Source of the DNA: Microvenator marinus
Lineage (GTDB): Bacteria > Myxococcota_A > Bradymonadia > Bradymonadales > Bradymonadaceae
Reading direction: 5' to 3'
Length of the DNA stretch: 64,000 nucleotides
NCBI RefSeq assembly: GCF_007993755.1
Contig: NZ_CP042467.1
Span: 3,682,001 to 3,746,000, forward strand
The translations under genes and the position numbers were made by a program. Below the pieces are notes generated by a model that saw only the letters and a program-made list of their open reading frames with translations, made no database searches and had not been told where the DNA came from. This document shows positions 17,159-25,262 of the stretch, piece after piece (positions within the stretch are counted from its first letter, which is position 1; each line of letters opens with the position of its first letter).

Positions 17159-18619
17159 GTGTCAGAAGAGCATGACCAAGACGAGGGGATGCGTACCGAG
17201 GCGCCAGCCACCAGGCGAGTGCAGGTGGTCTCGTGGGTGTTGAGTGCCTTGTTGCACGGAGCGTTCATGAGCGTGGCTTTTCTCACGCCTCATACGGAGT
17301 CGGAGTTTGACGTTGAGTGGATGACCGAGTTCGAGAGCCTTGAGCGTATAGGTCACGGGGATTTTAAGGAGATCGTGATCGAGGAACGTGGTGTGGGCGA
17401 AGAACCTGAGCCTGAACCAGAACCCGAGCCTGAGCCAGAACCGGAACCTGAGCCAGAGCCAGAACCACCAAAGGAAGAGCCAAGACCCAAACCCAAATCG
17501 AAGCCAAAACCGAAGCCCGAACCTGAAGAGCTCGCATCTGTAGCCGAGCCAAAGCCACAGCCTCAACCAGAAGATTCTGAGCCAACACAGAAGCCTTCGG
17601 AGAAGTTCAAACGTTCCGGCCCCTCAGACCTGCCGGATATCAAGGGTTATGGGCCAGGGAACGCCGTGTACACCGCGTTAGTTCGCAACGACCGGATTCG
17701 CGGGACGCCTTTGCAAGAGGTGGTTACCCATATCTTGAAGCTGGTACCGGACTATCGCATCGCCTTGGACAACACCGACATCGACCCGGTTCAGGACTTG
17801 GACTCTATGTTTATGGCCTCGGCGAGGCCGCAGTACATTCAGCACACGTTTCTCGCTGTGCGCCACAGGATGAGCGACAAGGACATGCAGGAACGGCTGG
17901 CCCGGCGATTCGGGGATGGCCTTGCGTGGAGCGAATACAATGGGATTCCGATTCGAGACCTGATTCCAGAGAACGAGCACTATCAAGATCCGCGAAAAAT
18001 CCTGCTTCGCCCAGGCATGGCGGTGCTTACACGCCCTGAGTTTTTGGGCGAGTTGACCCGAAATCTCCCCAAAGACTCAGATGCTCGGCTCTCCGAAGGG
18101 CGCGCTACCTTGTTGGATTCGATCGCTCAGATTGAGGATGCGGCAGACCCGAAGACTCTGGCGTTGGTGAGTGCGATGGATATCCGCGTCTTCATCCCTG
18201 GCCTTGGGCCGCGTACCTTTGAAGGGATCGCGCTCTCGGTGGCTGACGTGAACAATCCCCATATCAAGATCGACCTGAAATTCCCCAAGGAAACGGATGC
18301 CACGGGCTTTGCGGATGCATGTCCAGACCTCAAACGCCGAATGATTTCCGGTCAGAAAAACTTCATGGTTCGAAACATGATCTCTAATTATCTGGAGCGC
18401 GTGACGTGTGTTGCCAACGAGACGTACGTCACGGTTGAGGCAACGTATACAGCGGAGGAGATCCGCAGTGTTCTTGGGTTTGCGTCCATGGTGGTCCCGC
18501 AACCCATGGTTCTATCCAAGCTGCCAAAACCACCGCCGTTGCCGGCGGCTGCAGAGTCAGACCCCGCGGATGCAGGGTCTGACGACCTTGGGAGCGATGA
18601 GACAATCACATCTGAATGA
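17159..18619 (+). CDS. TonB-like inner-membrane protein with Glu-Pro / Lys-Pro spacer
   Basis: The start is a GTG at 17159 with GAGGCGAG upstream. After a short cytoplasmic tail (basic ATRRVQV), a single membrane helix lies near residues 25-45 (VLSALLHGAFMSVAF), as in TonB. Residues about 80-150 are almost only Pro with Glu or Lys: a run of some ten EP dipeptides, then PKPKSKPKPKPEPE, the rigid periplasm-spanning spacer typical of TonB. The C-terminal ~300 residues are a periplasmic domain that I do not recognise; it is longer than a TonB C-terminal domain (about 90 residues) and has only a few cysteines. It overlaps the convergent small gene by 14 bp. The name TonB-like reflects architecture, not a detected TonB fold. 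Confidence 0.78.
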   Translation: MSEEHDQDEGMRTEAPATRRVQVVSWVLSALLHGAFMSVAFLTPHTESEFDVEWMTEFESLERIGHGDFKEIVIEERGVGEEPEPEPEPEPEPEPEPEPEPEPPKEEPRPKPKSKPKPKPEPEELASVAEPKPQPQPEDSEPTQKPSEKFKRSGPSDLPDIKGYGPGNAVYTALVRNDRIRGTPLQEVVTHILKLVPDYRIALDNTDIDPVQDLDSMFMASARPQYIQHTFLAVRHRMSDKDMQERLARRFGDGLAWSEYNGIPIRDLIPENEHYQDPRKILLRPGMAVLTRPEFLGELTRNLPKDSDARLSEGRATLLDSIAQIEDAADPKTLALVSAMDIRVFIPGLGPRTFEGIALSVADVNNPHIKIDLKFPKETDATGFADACPDLKRRMISGQKNFMVRNMISNYLERVTCVANETYVTVEATYTAEEIRSVLGFASMVVPQPMVLSKLPKPPPLPAAAESDPADAGSDDLGSDETITSE

Positions 18620-18947
18620 TGATGACCCCTCTTTCGGACTCGGTTTCCTCTTCCTCCTGCGCCACCGGCTCATCTGGCCAATAGGGCATATGAAGGGGAA
18701 GTTCGAGGTATGGGCGCTCTTCTTTTTCAAGCTCAGCGCGGCGTAAACGTTCAAGTTCTTCTTTGACTACGAAATCGTACAGCATATGGCCTCCTTTGGG
18801 CCGAGCGACCGTCTGGCCGATTCTATTGTTTAGATGTGCAGATCCAGTGCCAATATTCATTTTTTGTCTAAGAAAATCATGATCTTCAAGGATTTCGGTA
18901 CTTTGTGTCTTCTTTTTGGCCGTTAAATTCCGCTTTTCAACCGTCAT
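18606..18947 (-). CDS. small charged hypothetical protein
   Basis: About 113 residues from ATG 18947; a GTG at 18968 is an alternative start seven codons upstream with an AGGAGA placed too close to be ideal. The N-terminus is basic (KRNLTAKKKTQS) and the rest is acidic, with a long helix VVKEELERLRRAELEKEE and the C-terminus ESERGVIIIQM. No signal peptide or membrane helix is visible, and I do not recognise a family. It sits alone, convergent with the TonB-like gene and divergent from kmo. The coding call rests on the reasonable composition and uninterrupted frame, so it is moderately sure. Confidence 0.55.
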   Translation of the reverse strand: MTVEKRNLTAKKKTQSTEILEDHDFLRQKMNIGTGSAHLNNRIGQTVARPKGGHMLYDFVVKEELERLRRAELEKEERPYLELPLHMPYWPDEPVAQEEEETESERGVIIIQM

Positions 18948-18973
18948 AAGTTCACCAAAAACCGTCACTCTCC

Positions 18974-18987
18974 TGACATCTATGTCA
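18974..18987. promoter_or_regulatory. perfect inverted repeat TGACAT-CT-ATGTCA, candidate operator
   Basis: A perfect 6-2-6 palindrome in the 137-base divergent region between the small charged gene (start 18947) and kmo (start 19085). It overlaps the spacer of a possible promoter towards kmo (CTGACA at 18973-18978 and TAGTAA at 18996-19001, spacing 17). A dimeric regulator bound here could block that promoter. A TGACA/TGTCA half-site pair also occurs in the dyad at 24384. Confidence 0.35.
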
Positions 18988-19084
18988 TTCTGTTGTAGTA
19001 AAGTCGGACCTCGAAATTGCTCCGAGCATCCAAGCCAGGCACCTGGAGATTGGAACGAAAAACGCCATAGAAAGGATCTAATTC

Positions 19085-20422
19085 ATGAAGATGCCGACAC
19101 AGGAAGAACCTCTGGTTGTGGTTGGGGCCGGGCTCGCTGGCTCGCTCCTCTCGCTCTATCTGGCGCGCCGCGGCTACGAGACGGCCGTCTACGAAAGCCG
19201 CGCCGATAGCCGCGAAGCCGGCTTTGTGGGCGGGCGCTCTATCAACTTGGCGCTCTCAACCCGCGGTCTGACGGCACTGGCGCGCGTAGGTATGCACGAG
19301 CGAGTCTTGCGCGAATGTATCCCGATGCACGGCCGAATGATTCATGATCTCGCGGGCAACACGCAGCTTCAACCCTATGGAAAGCCCGGGCAATTCATCA
19401 ACTCGGTCTCTAGGCAGTCGCTCAACGAAATCCTCATGGATGCTGCGGATGAGCACGATCATATCCACTTCAAATTCGAGCGAAAGCTCAAGGATTTGGA
19501 GCTCGAAGACGGCACCCCGGTCTTTGATCATAAGGGCGAAACCGAACGCGTACCCACACGCTTTCTATTCGGTGCTGACGGCGCCTACTCGGCAGTGCGT
19601 CAGGCGATGATGCGCTCGGGGCGCTTTGATTTTTCGCAGAGTTATCTGAGTCACGGCTACAAAGAGCTCCACATTCCGCCGGCGTCCGATGGCGGCTGGC
19701 AGCTCTACAAGAACGCCCTTCATATCTGGCCACGGCGCGACTTCATGTTGATCGCGCTGCCGAACCTGGACGGCTCCTTCACCGTCACGCTCTTCCTCGC
19801 CTGGAAGGGCGAAGGCACGAGCTTTGAGGCGCTTGAGACTACTGAAGATGTGGAGCATTTCTTCCAGACGCACTTCCCCGATGCTCGCGCATTGATGCCC
19901 GACCTCGCGAACGATTTCTTCGAGAATCCGACAGGGTCCCTTGTGACTATTCGGTGCGCGCCCTACCACAGTGCGGACCAGGTTCTTCTGGTTGGGGATG
20001 CGGCGCACGCGGTGGTCCCGTTTTACGGGCAGGGCATGAACGCTGCGTTTGAAGACTGCCGCATTCTCGACGAGATGTTGGAGATGTATGCGCCGGACTG
20101 GGGACTATTGGCACAGGCGTTCTCGAAATCGCGCAAACCCAACGCCGACGCCATCGCAGACCTCGCGCTCTACAATTATTTGGAGATGCGCTCGAAGGTC
20201 GCCGATCCCCTCTTCCTGGCCAAGAAACGCGCCGATACGGCGCTGCATGACGTCTTGGACGATGGCTGGATGCCGCTCTATTCCATGGTGACCTTCTCCA
20301 ATATCCCGTACGCCGAGGTAGTTGAGCGTGCTCAGCGCCAGGACCAGATCTTGAAGATCGGGGCCACAGCAGTGGCGGCGAGCGTTGCGGCCGGATTAGC
20401 ATTTGCGCTCTCGCGCAGATGA
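19085..20422 (+). CDS. kmo: kynurenine 3-monooxygenase (FAD)
   Basis: A class A flavoprotein hydroxylase of 445 residues that converts L-kynurenine to 3-hydroxykynurenine with NADPH and oxygen. The FAD dinucleotide fold VVVGAGLAGSLLSLYLARRG, the family motif GRSINLALSTRGL, the segment PMHGRMIHD, and the second FAD motif LLVGDAAHAVVPFYGQGMN are all close to KMO. Tyr and Arg residues in YGKPGQFINSVSRQ match the family. The C-terminus is a hydrophobic helix ending in Arg-Arg (KIGATAVAASVAAGLAF), as in eukaryotic KMO, which is membrane-bound through its C-tail. No kynureninase or tryptophan dioxygenase gene lies beside it, so its pathway partners are elsewhere. Confidence 0.93.
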   Translation: MKMPTQEEPLVVVGAGLAGSLLSLYLARRGYETAVYESRADSREAGFVGGRSINLALSTRGLTALARVGMHERVLRECIPMHGRMIHDLAGNTQLQPYGKPGQFINSVSRQSLNEILMDAADEHDHIHFKFERKLKDLELEDGTPVFDHKGETERVPTRFLFGADGAYSAVRQAMMRSGRFDFSQSYLSHGYKELHIPPASDGGWQLYKNALHIWPRRDFMLIALPNLDGSFTVTLFLAWKGEGTSFEALETTEDVEHFFQTHFPDARALMPDLANDFFENPTGSLVTIRCAPYHSADQVLLVGDAAHAVVPFYGQGMNAAFEDCRILDEMLEMYAPDWGLLAQAFSKSRKPNADAIADLALYNYLEMRSKVADPLFLAKKRADTALHDVLDDGWMPLYSMVTFSNIPYAEVVERAQRQDQILKIGATAVAASVAAGLAFALSRR

Positions 20423-20475
20423 GGTAGGTTCTTGCCATAGTTGTGGTTTTTTGGAGCTCGTGGCACGGAGAGCGC

Positions 20476-22860
20476 GTGAGGGATAGACACGGGACACTCG
20501 GGGTGGCGGCCCTTTTCTTGGCTACTATTTTTGTGGGCGGCGATGCGCACGCGCAGAAGTGGGCAGACTTCCCGGACTTGAGATCTGCACAACACGTGGG
20601 CGTGGAGCGCGTCAGCGACGGCAAGAGATACGACGACCTGCGTGATTGTATGCGTGGTCAGCGCTCGCAAGTTGGTGCGGACTATTACGCTACGCTTGTG
20701 GGCGTGACCCACGAATCCGGCCGCGCGACACGGCAAAACACCGATGCAACCGACTACGCAAAGGCGCAGTTTGAGGCGTGGAAACTCAAGGACAAAGATA
20801 TTCTTTTCGCGGTCGGCCTCAGGAATCGCGCGTTCGGTGTGCATATCGGGCAGAAATGGGCCGACCTTGGACTCACGCCTGAACTCCTGAGTACTACCGC
20901 CGAGCTCACACAATTTGCGCCAGCGTTTACGCGCCGAAACTACGATTGGGCGCTTTGTTCTTTGGCTCAGGCCATAGACGTCAAGCTGGTGCAGTTGACG
21001 CGCGAAAAGGAGGCCGCCGAAAAGGCCCTTGAAACACGCGTCTCAGCGAGCGAAGAAGAGCTCACGAAGGTCAAGAGCCGGCTTGATATCGCGCCCGAAT
21101 CATCCACCGTACGCACGGGTTTTGAGGAGCGGCACACCAAAATAGCCGAGACGTTTGAGCGCGCAAAATCAAGCCAGGAGTCGAAGCCTGTCATCGCCCT
21201 AAAAATCCTCGATGAGGTGGATAAAGAGCTCGCCGAACTCGATGACGAAATCGACGTTTACGGTAAAAAGATCGCGCGCCTTAATCCACTCTTGAACGAG
21301 ATCGAAGGCCTCGCAAAGGCGCTCCAGGAGCGCGCCGACGCAGATTGGGACGAGCCTAAACAGGCGCTCTCAAGGCTCGATGAATGCCGTGTGAAGGCAG
21401 AGGCCTTGCGCACCGATTTGACGGGCGAGCTCGAAGAAATTCGGGCGTGTCTCGCCGCCGCGGAAGTCTTGGCAGCGCGCGGTGAAGTCCGGCATTCCTA
21501 CAAGGCGCGAACCATTCCATTCTTGCTCTTCCTTGCGCTTCTGGCGGTGATCGCCGCCGTGCTTCTGGTGGTCGCGCTGGTAAGGCGGCGCTTTGCGGGC
21601 CACCTGGATTCTCAAATCCAGACCTGGGGCGTGGAGCTTTCACATGCGGAGCAATGGCTTGAGAAGTTGCGGGCGGACTATCCCTACTTCTTCGAGACTA
21701 AGAGTACAGATTGGCAGGGGGCGAGCGCTGAGGTTGGTAAAGAGGCGTCTGATGCCTTGAATTTGGCTTATTTCCTTATCGGAAAGGGTCAGGAGTGGCG
21801 AAGTCAGGCCAAGGGATTACTTCGTGGAGGTCCGCTCTCATTGATGCAGATCGACCGAGGTTTGGGACTACTCTCCAATACCAAAGCTGAGATTCAGCCT
21901 GGGGATCCCGTACGTGAGTCGCCCCTACAAACCGTGATGACCACGGCCTATTCTGAGCCCGCTCGGCGAGTGCTCGCCGACCTTGAAAACGCGTTGTTGC
22001 GGGCACAGGCCATGCTCTTTGAGAGCGGCGAAAGTGTGGCGCTTGGGCAGAGGCTGAGGCAAGAGGGTTCGCAAAAGATTTTGGCTCTGCAGAGCGGACT
22101 TGAGCGGCGCAAAGAATTTGGGCTGGGCGCGCCGCACCTTGAGGCCGAGCTCGGGGCTCTGGCTCAGAAATTCCAAACCTTTGCCACCCGACTTGAGGCG
22201 GATCCTCTGAGTGCGAAGGGGGCCGGATCTACCGCGCTATTTGAGGAGATCGAGCGACTTCAGGGCATGATCCAGGACGGAAATCTCGCCGTCGAGCGCC
22301 TCGCGCACGTGGAAGCACAGGTCGCCGCTGTGGATGAAATGATCGCGGCATTGAAGCACCGCGGGTTTAGCCTAAAGGAGCCCGAGTTTGATGCGGACGC
22401 AGAGCGTGCGCGCCTCGTCTCGCTGGCCGGTCGTGCGCGGGCTGCCTTTGGCGCGGGCAAGGAGAAGGAAGGCCAAGTCTTGGTGGACAACGCACAAGGC
22501 GCCTTGGAGTCGCTCACGGCTACCCTTCAGGACGTTCAGCGCGCCCCTGAGTATATCCAGAAGATGAGCGCGAGGCTCGAGGAGCTTCGCGAGCATATCA
22601 AGGCGGATTACCTGAACTTGCGGATTAATGCGCGCAATGAAGAAGAGGCTCTCAACGAGCTGAACCACCTTCAGAGCCAGGTCCTGCGCCACGCGTCGGA
22701 TTTGAGTCAAATCGCGCGGCTCGCTGAGGCGCAGCGCTACGTGCAGGCGTTGCAGAAGCTCGACGGCGTTATCAAGACCTACGTTCAGGCCATCGAGCTC
22801 ATCAACTCGATGTCGTCCAAGCCTCAGTCGACGCTCCATGGGCTCGTTCAAAAAAGCTGA
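20476..22860 (+). CDS. TPM-domain protein with membrane helix and long cytoplasmic coiled coil
   Basis: About 794 residues. GTG 20476 is favoured because CGGAG lies 5 bases upstream; a GTG at 20443 is in frame. A Sec signal ending in DAHAQ is followed by a TPM (DUF477-type) domain, about residues 30-170: DGKRYDDLRDCMRGQRSQ, KDKDILFAVGLRNRAF, HIGQKWADLG. Next come a helical segment, one membrane helix near residues 346-370 (LLFLALLAVIAAVLLVVALV), and some 420 residues of mainly helical, coiled-coil-like sequence. TPM domains occur in photosystem II repair and in bacterial surface proteins of unclear activity. It follows kmo by 53 bp but is probably unrelated. The large C-terminal coiled coil is unusual for this family. 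Confidence 0.82.
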   Translation: MRDRHGTLGVAALFLATIFVGGDAHAQKWADFPDLRSAQHVGVERVSDGKRYDDLRDCMRGQRSQVGADYYATLVGVTHESGRATRQNTDATDYAKAQFEAWKLKDKDILFAVGLRNRAFGVHIGQKWADLGLTPELLSTTAELTQFAPAFTRRNYDWALCSLAQAIDVKLVQLTREKEAAEKALETRVSASEEELTKVKSRLDIAPESSTVRTGFEERHTKIAETFERAKSSQESKPVIALKILDEVDKELAELDDEIDVYGKKIARLNPLLNEIEGLAKALQERADADWDEPKQALSRLDECRVKAEALRTDLTGELEEIRACLAAAEVLAARGEVRHSYKARTIPFLLFLALLAVIAAVLLVVALVRRRFAGHLDSQIQTWGVELSHAEQWLEKLRADYPYFFETKSTDWQGASAEVGKEASDALNLAYFLIGKGQEWRSQAKGLLRGGPLSLMQIDRGLGLLSNTKAEIQPGDPVRESPLQTVMTTAYSEPARRVLADLENALLRAQAMLFESGESVALGQRLRQEGSQKILALQSGLERRKEFGLGAPHLEAELGALAQKFQTFATRLEADPLSAKGAGSTALFEEIERLQGMIQDGNLAVERLAHVEAQVAAVDEMIAALKHRGFSLKEPEFDADAERARLVSLAGRARAAFGAGKEKEGQVLVDNAQGALESLTATLQDVQRAPEYIQKMSARLEELREHIKADYLNLRINARNEEEALNELNHLQSQVLRHASDLSQIARLAEAQRYVQALQKLDGVIKTYVQAIELINSMSSKPQSTLHGLVQKS

Positions 22861-22961
22861 GCCTCAACCATTAAGCCCTGAATTTCGCCCGTTCATACGT
22901 TTTCGGTTCCTTCCGAAGCGCAAATGCATCGTTTTGTGTGACGCAAATTGTAGGAAGACCT

Positions 22962-24290
22962 ATGCAAGCACAGCCAATTCGAAGCATTGAAATGAATGAT
23001 GAGCGCCCCACAAGCCGTATCTCCGGCTTCTTCAAGATGAGCCAGGAGGAGCGTTACAGGGCCCTGATCGACGCTCAGATTCTAACCGAGGAAGACGTCG
23101 AGTACCTTCGGCCAAGCGGTGAAATCGGTTTTGATACCGCCAATCACATGATTGAGAACGCGATTGGTGTGCTTGAGCTTCCGCTCGGACTCGGGCTGAA
23201 CTTTCTGATCGATGGCAAAGACTACGTGGTGCCGATGGCTGTTGAAGAGCCGAGCGTGATTGCGGCAGTGAGCCATATTGCCAAGCTTGCAAGACCCTCT
23301 GGCGGATTCAAAACCGAGTACTCGGGCTCACGAATGATCGGGCAGATCCAGGTAGTTGGCGCTTCGGATTGGGATGCAACTTCGGCGGCGATCCTTGAGA
23401 ACAAGGCGCGCCTGCTCGCGGTCGCAAACGAGTTTGAGCCAGGCATGGTGGCTCGCGGTGGCGGTGCCAAAGATATTCGCGTTCGCCTGATCGAAGAGGG
23501 CAAATATCAGTCGATGCTCATTGTGCACCTTGTGATCGATACCTGCGATGCGATGGGCGCGAACATGATCAACACCATGGCTGAAGGTGTTGCGCAAGAG
23601 ATTGAGAAACTCACGGATGGGCGCATCCTGCTGAGGATCTTGTCGAACCTTTGCGATGAGCGTGTGGCCGTGGCCAGATGCCGCATTCCATTTTCTGAGC
23701 TCGGCTGGCGAGGCTTCAGCGGCGAGGACGTGGCGAAGGGAATCGAGCTCGCGAGCCAGTTCGCGGAGGTAGATCCTTATCGTGCGACGACGCATAACAA
23801 AGGCATCATGAACGGCATCAGCTCGGTGTGTATTGCGAGCGGCAACGACTGGCGCGCCGTAGAGTCGGGCGCCCATGCCTTCGCCGCGCGTTCAGGTCAG
23901 TATAGCCCGCTCGCCGTGTGGTGGGTTGAAGACGGGCATCTTGTGGGCGAAATCGAAGTCCCCCTGGCGGTAGGAACGGTTGGTGGGCCGATTCGTTTCC
24001 ATCCCACAGTCCAGCTCGTGCACCGAATCCTGAGAGTCGAGTCTGCTGGTGAGCTCGCCCGCGTGATGGCAGCCGTGGGGCTCGCACAGAATATGGCGGC
24101 GCTCAAGGCGCTCGCCACGGAAGGCATCCAGCGCGGCCATATGTCCCTGCACGCACGTAGTGTGGCGGCCACCGCTGGTGCGTTGGAAGACGAGATCGAC
24201 GACGTAGTTAAGCACCTGCTCAAATGCCAGGACATCAAGGTAGACCGCGCCCGCCGCATCCTCTTCGAGCTCAGAAACTCGCAGCTCTGA
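22962..24290 (+). CDS. mvaA: hydroxymethylglutaryl-CoA reductase, class II
   Basis: A class II HMG-CoA reductase of about 442 residues, interconverting HMG-CoA and mevalonate. ATG 22962 has AGGAAGA upstream; a GTG at 22938 is a weaker start. Family residues are seen in ENAIGVLELPLGLGLNF (catalytic Glu), TTHNKGIMNG (catalytic Lys), GNDWRAVESGAHAFAA (Asp) and HMSLHARSVAATAG (catalytic His near the C-terminus). These equal Glu83, Lys267, Asp283 and His381 of the Pseudomonas mevalonii enzyme. It may serve mevalonate-dependent isoprenoid synthesis, as in other myxobacteria, rather than degradation (inference). No other mevalonate gene is adjacent. Confidence 0.94.
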   Translation: MQAQPIRSIEMNDERPTSRISGFFKMSQEERYRALIDAQILTEEDVEYLRPSGEIGFDTANHMIENAIGVLELPLGLGLNFLIDGKDYVVPMAVEEPSVIAAVSHIAKLARPSGGFKTEYSGSRMIGQIQVVGASDWDATSAAILENKARLLAVANEFEPGMVARGGGAKDIRVRLIEEGKYQSMLIVHLVIDTCDAMGANMINTMAEGVAQEIEKLTDGRILLRILSNLCDERVAVARCRIPFSELGWRGFSGEDVAKGIELASQFAEVDPYRATTHNKGIMNGISSVCIASGNDWRAVESGAHAFAARSGQYSPLAVWWVEDGHLVGEIEVPLAVGTVGGPIRFHPTVQLVHRILRVESAGELARVMAAVGLAQNMAALKALATEGIQRGHMSLHARSVAATAGALEDEIDDVVKHLLKCQDIKVDRARRILFELRNSQL

Positions 24291-24383
24291 GTATCCATCT
24301 AACGCTCAGTATTTCTGGGGACTTTCAGGTGCGGCATAATGCGTGCCGAACCTCCTTTGGTTGAGTTTGTGGCAACAACCATT

Positions 24384-24407
24384 TGACAAGTGGTTTTTCA
24401 CCTGTCA
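24384..24407. promoter_or_regulatory. 9-bp inverted repeat overlapping a perfect -35 box
   Basis: TGACAAGTG (24384-24392) and CACCTGTCA (24399-24407) are inverted repeats with one mismatch around a GTTTTT loop. The left arm overlaps a perfect TTGACA at 24383-24388; a recognisable -10 box at the right distance is weak. It lies about 40 bases upstream of the ribosome site of the gene that follows. It could be an operator or an RNA hairpin. Confidence 0.35.
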
Positions 24408-24488
24408 CTTTGAAAGCTCAACAACACCCGGGAGGAGGGTAACCATGCAAAAAAACTCTTATTTTTCATCGCCGCACTTTCTAGCACC

Positions 24489-25169
24489 ATGATCTTCGCG
24501 ACCGAATCATGGGCCGATTGTACCGGCCCGTTGGGGGATGGTTATGACGATTGTGTTGCGTTTGGTCTCAACGACGCACCAAGATTCTCCGCGTCAGCGA
24601 TTTGCGACTATCGCGAGGCGATCGGAATGACATCATCGTGGGACTCGGTGGCGGGACTGCTAACGATCACCATTGACCCGAACTCGGGCGACGGAATTCC
24701 TGCTGTGCGGCACCCTCTTCATGACGGAGAATGGGCCAAGCTCACTGATTACCTTGATGCCTTCTACGGGTTGGCGTTAGGCGAAGGCTGTGCTGATGAT
24801 GTGAACTTGCAGAGACCTAATGAGTGTGGTCCCTTCCCTTTTCAATTCGTCATCACGGACACCCTGGTCTGGATTGATTCCAATGGCATTTCTCAATATC
24901 AAGACCTGAATCCGTTTTGGGGCGCGTTGGCCAGTCCTGATGGGATCATAGATATCCAAGACACGGGAATCTATGACCTGATCAGCGCACGGCTCAACCA
25001 GTGCGACACTAAATCGGTCAGTGCGGGAGGTGATACATTCGAGGTCAGACAGTGTTCTTACTACACTGAGGCAGAGCAGGTAGAAATGGTTGAGGGGGTA
25101 TGCGAGCCAAACAAACCGCACTTCATTTCGTGGCACAATGCCTCCACGCGATACGAGTACTTTAAGTGA
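24489..25169 (+). CDS. secreted-type Cys-containing protein of unknown function, signal peptide out of frame
   Basis: The frame from ATG 24489 gives 226 residues with about ten cysteines and no recognised family. This ATG has no ribosome site. A strong one, GGAGGAGG at 24432-24439, stands 6 bases before ATG 24446, which is in another frame and stops after 12 codons. Between 24450 and 24480 the other frame reads KLLFFIAALLAP, a signal-peptide core, and the present frame continues MIFATESWADC, a good cleavage region. Two extra bases (one in the run of seven A at 24450-24456 and one near 24480) would join everything into one signal peptide. The gene is either a recent pseudogene or affected by sequence errors. 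It lies just upstream of an insertion sequence. Confidence 0.6.
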   Translation: MIFATESWADCTGPLGDGYDDCVAFGLNDAPRFSASAICDYREAIGMTSSWDSVAGLLTITIDPNSGDGIPAVRHPLHDGEWAKLTDYLDAFYGLALGEGCADDVNLQRPNECGPFPFQFVITDTLVWIDSNGISQYQDLNPFWGALASPDGIIDIQDTGIYDLISARLNQCDTKSVSAGGDTFEVRQCSYYTEAEQVEMVEGVCEPNKPHFISWHNASTRYEYFK

Positions 25170-25224
25170 AGGTAATCATCGATACCATCATTTCACTTGA
25201 AGTCATCATGAACTTTAAGTGAAG
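25159..25224. repeat. three copies of a 13-bp ACTTTAAGTGAAG-type repeat
   Basis: ACTTTAAGTGAAG occurs identically at 25159-25171 (across the stop of the unknown gene) and 25212-25224 (abutting the insertion sequence). An inverted, slightly diverged copy lies between them at 25191-25203 (ACTTCAAGTGAAA on the minus strand). The first copy and the inverted one could pair as an RNA hairpin after the stop codon. Confidence 0.6.
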
Positions 25225-25226
25225 TC

Positions 25227-25251
25227 TGAGGCGTACTGGGTTTCTTGGAGA
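25227..25251. repeat. left terminal inverted repeat of the IS3-family element
   Basis: Begins TGAGGCGTACTGGG and ends TTGGAGA. It matches the complement of 26475-26499 at 20 of 25 positions. The flanking GTC (25224-25226) is the target duplication. Confidence 0.85.
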
Positions 25252-25262
25252 GTTTAGTTAAG

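Noticed and set aside
17399-17550. Tandem repeat as possible CRISPR or other non-coding array
   Set aside because: Units are six bases, in frame and code for Glu-Pro/Lys-Pro in a TonB-like spacer; there are no repeat-spacer units.
22902-22917. TTCGG / CCGAA hairpin upstream of mvaA
   Set aside because: A five-pair stem without a T tract is too weak to call a terminator or riboswitch.
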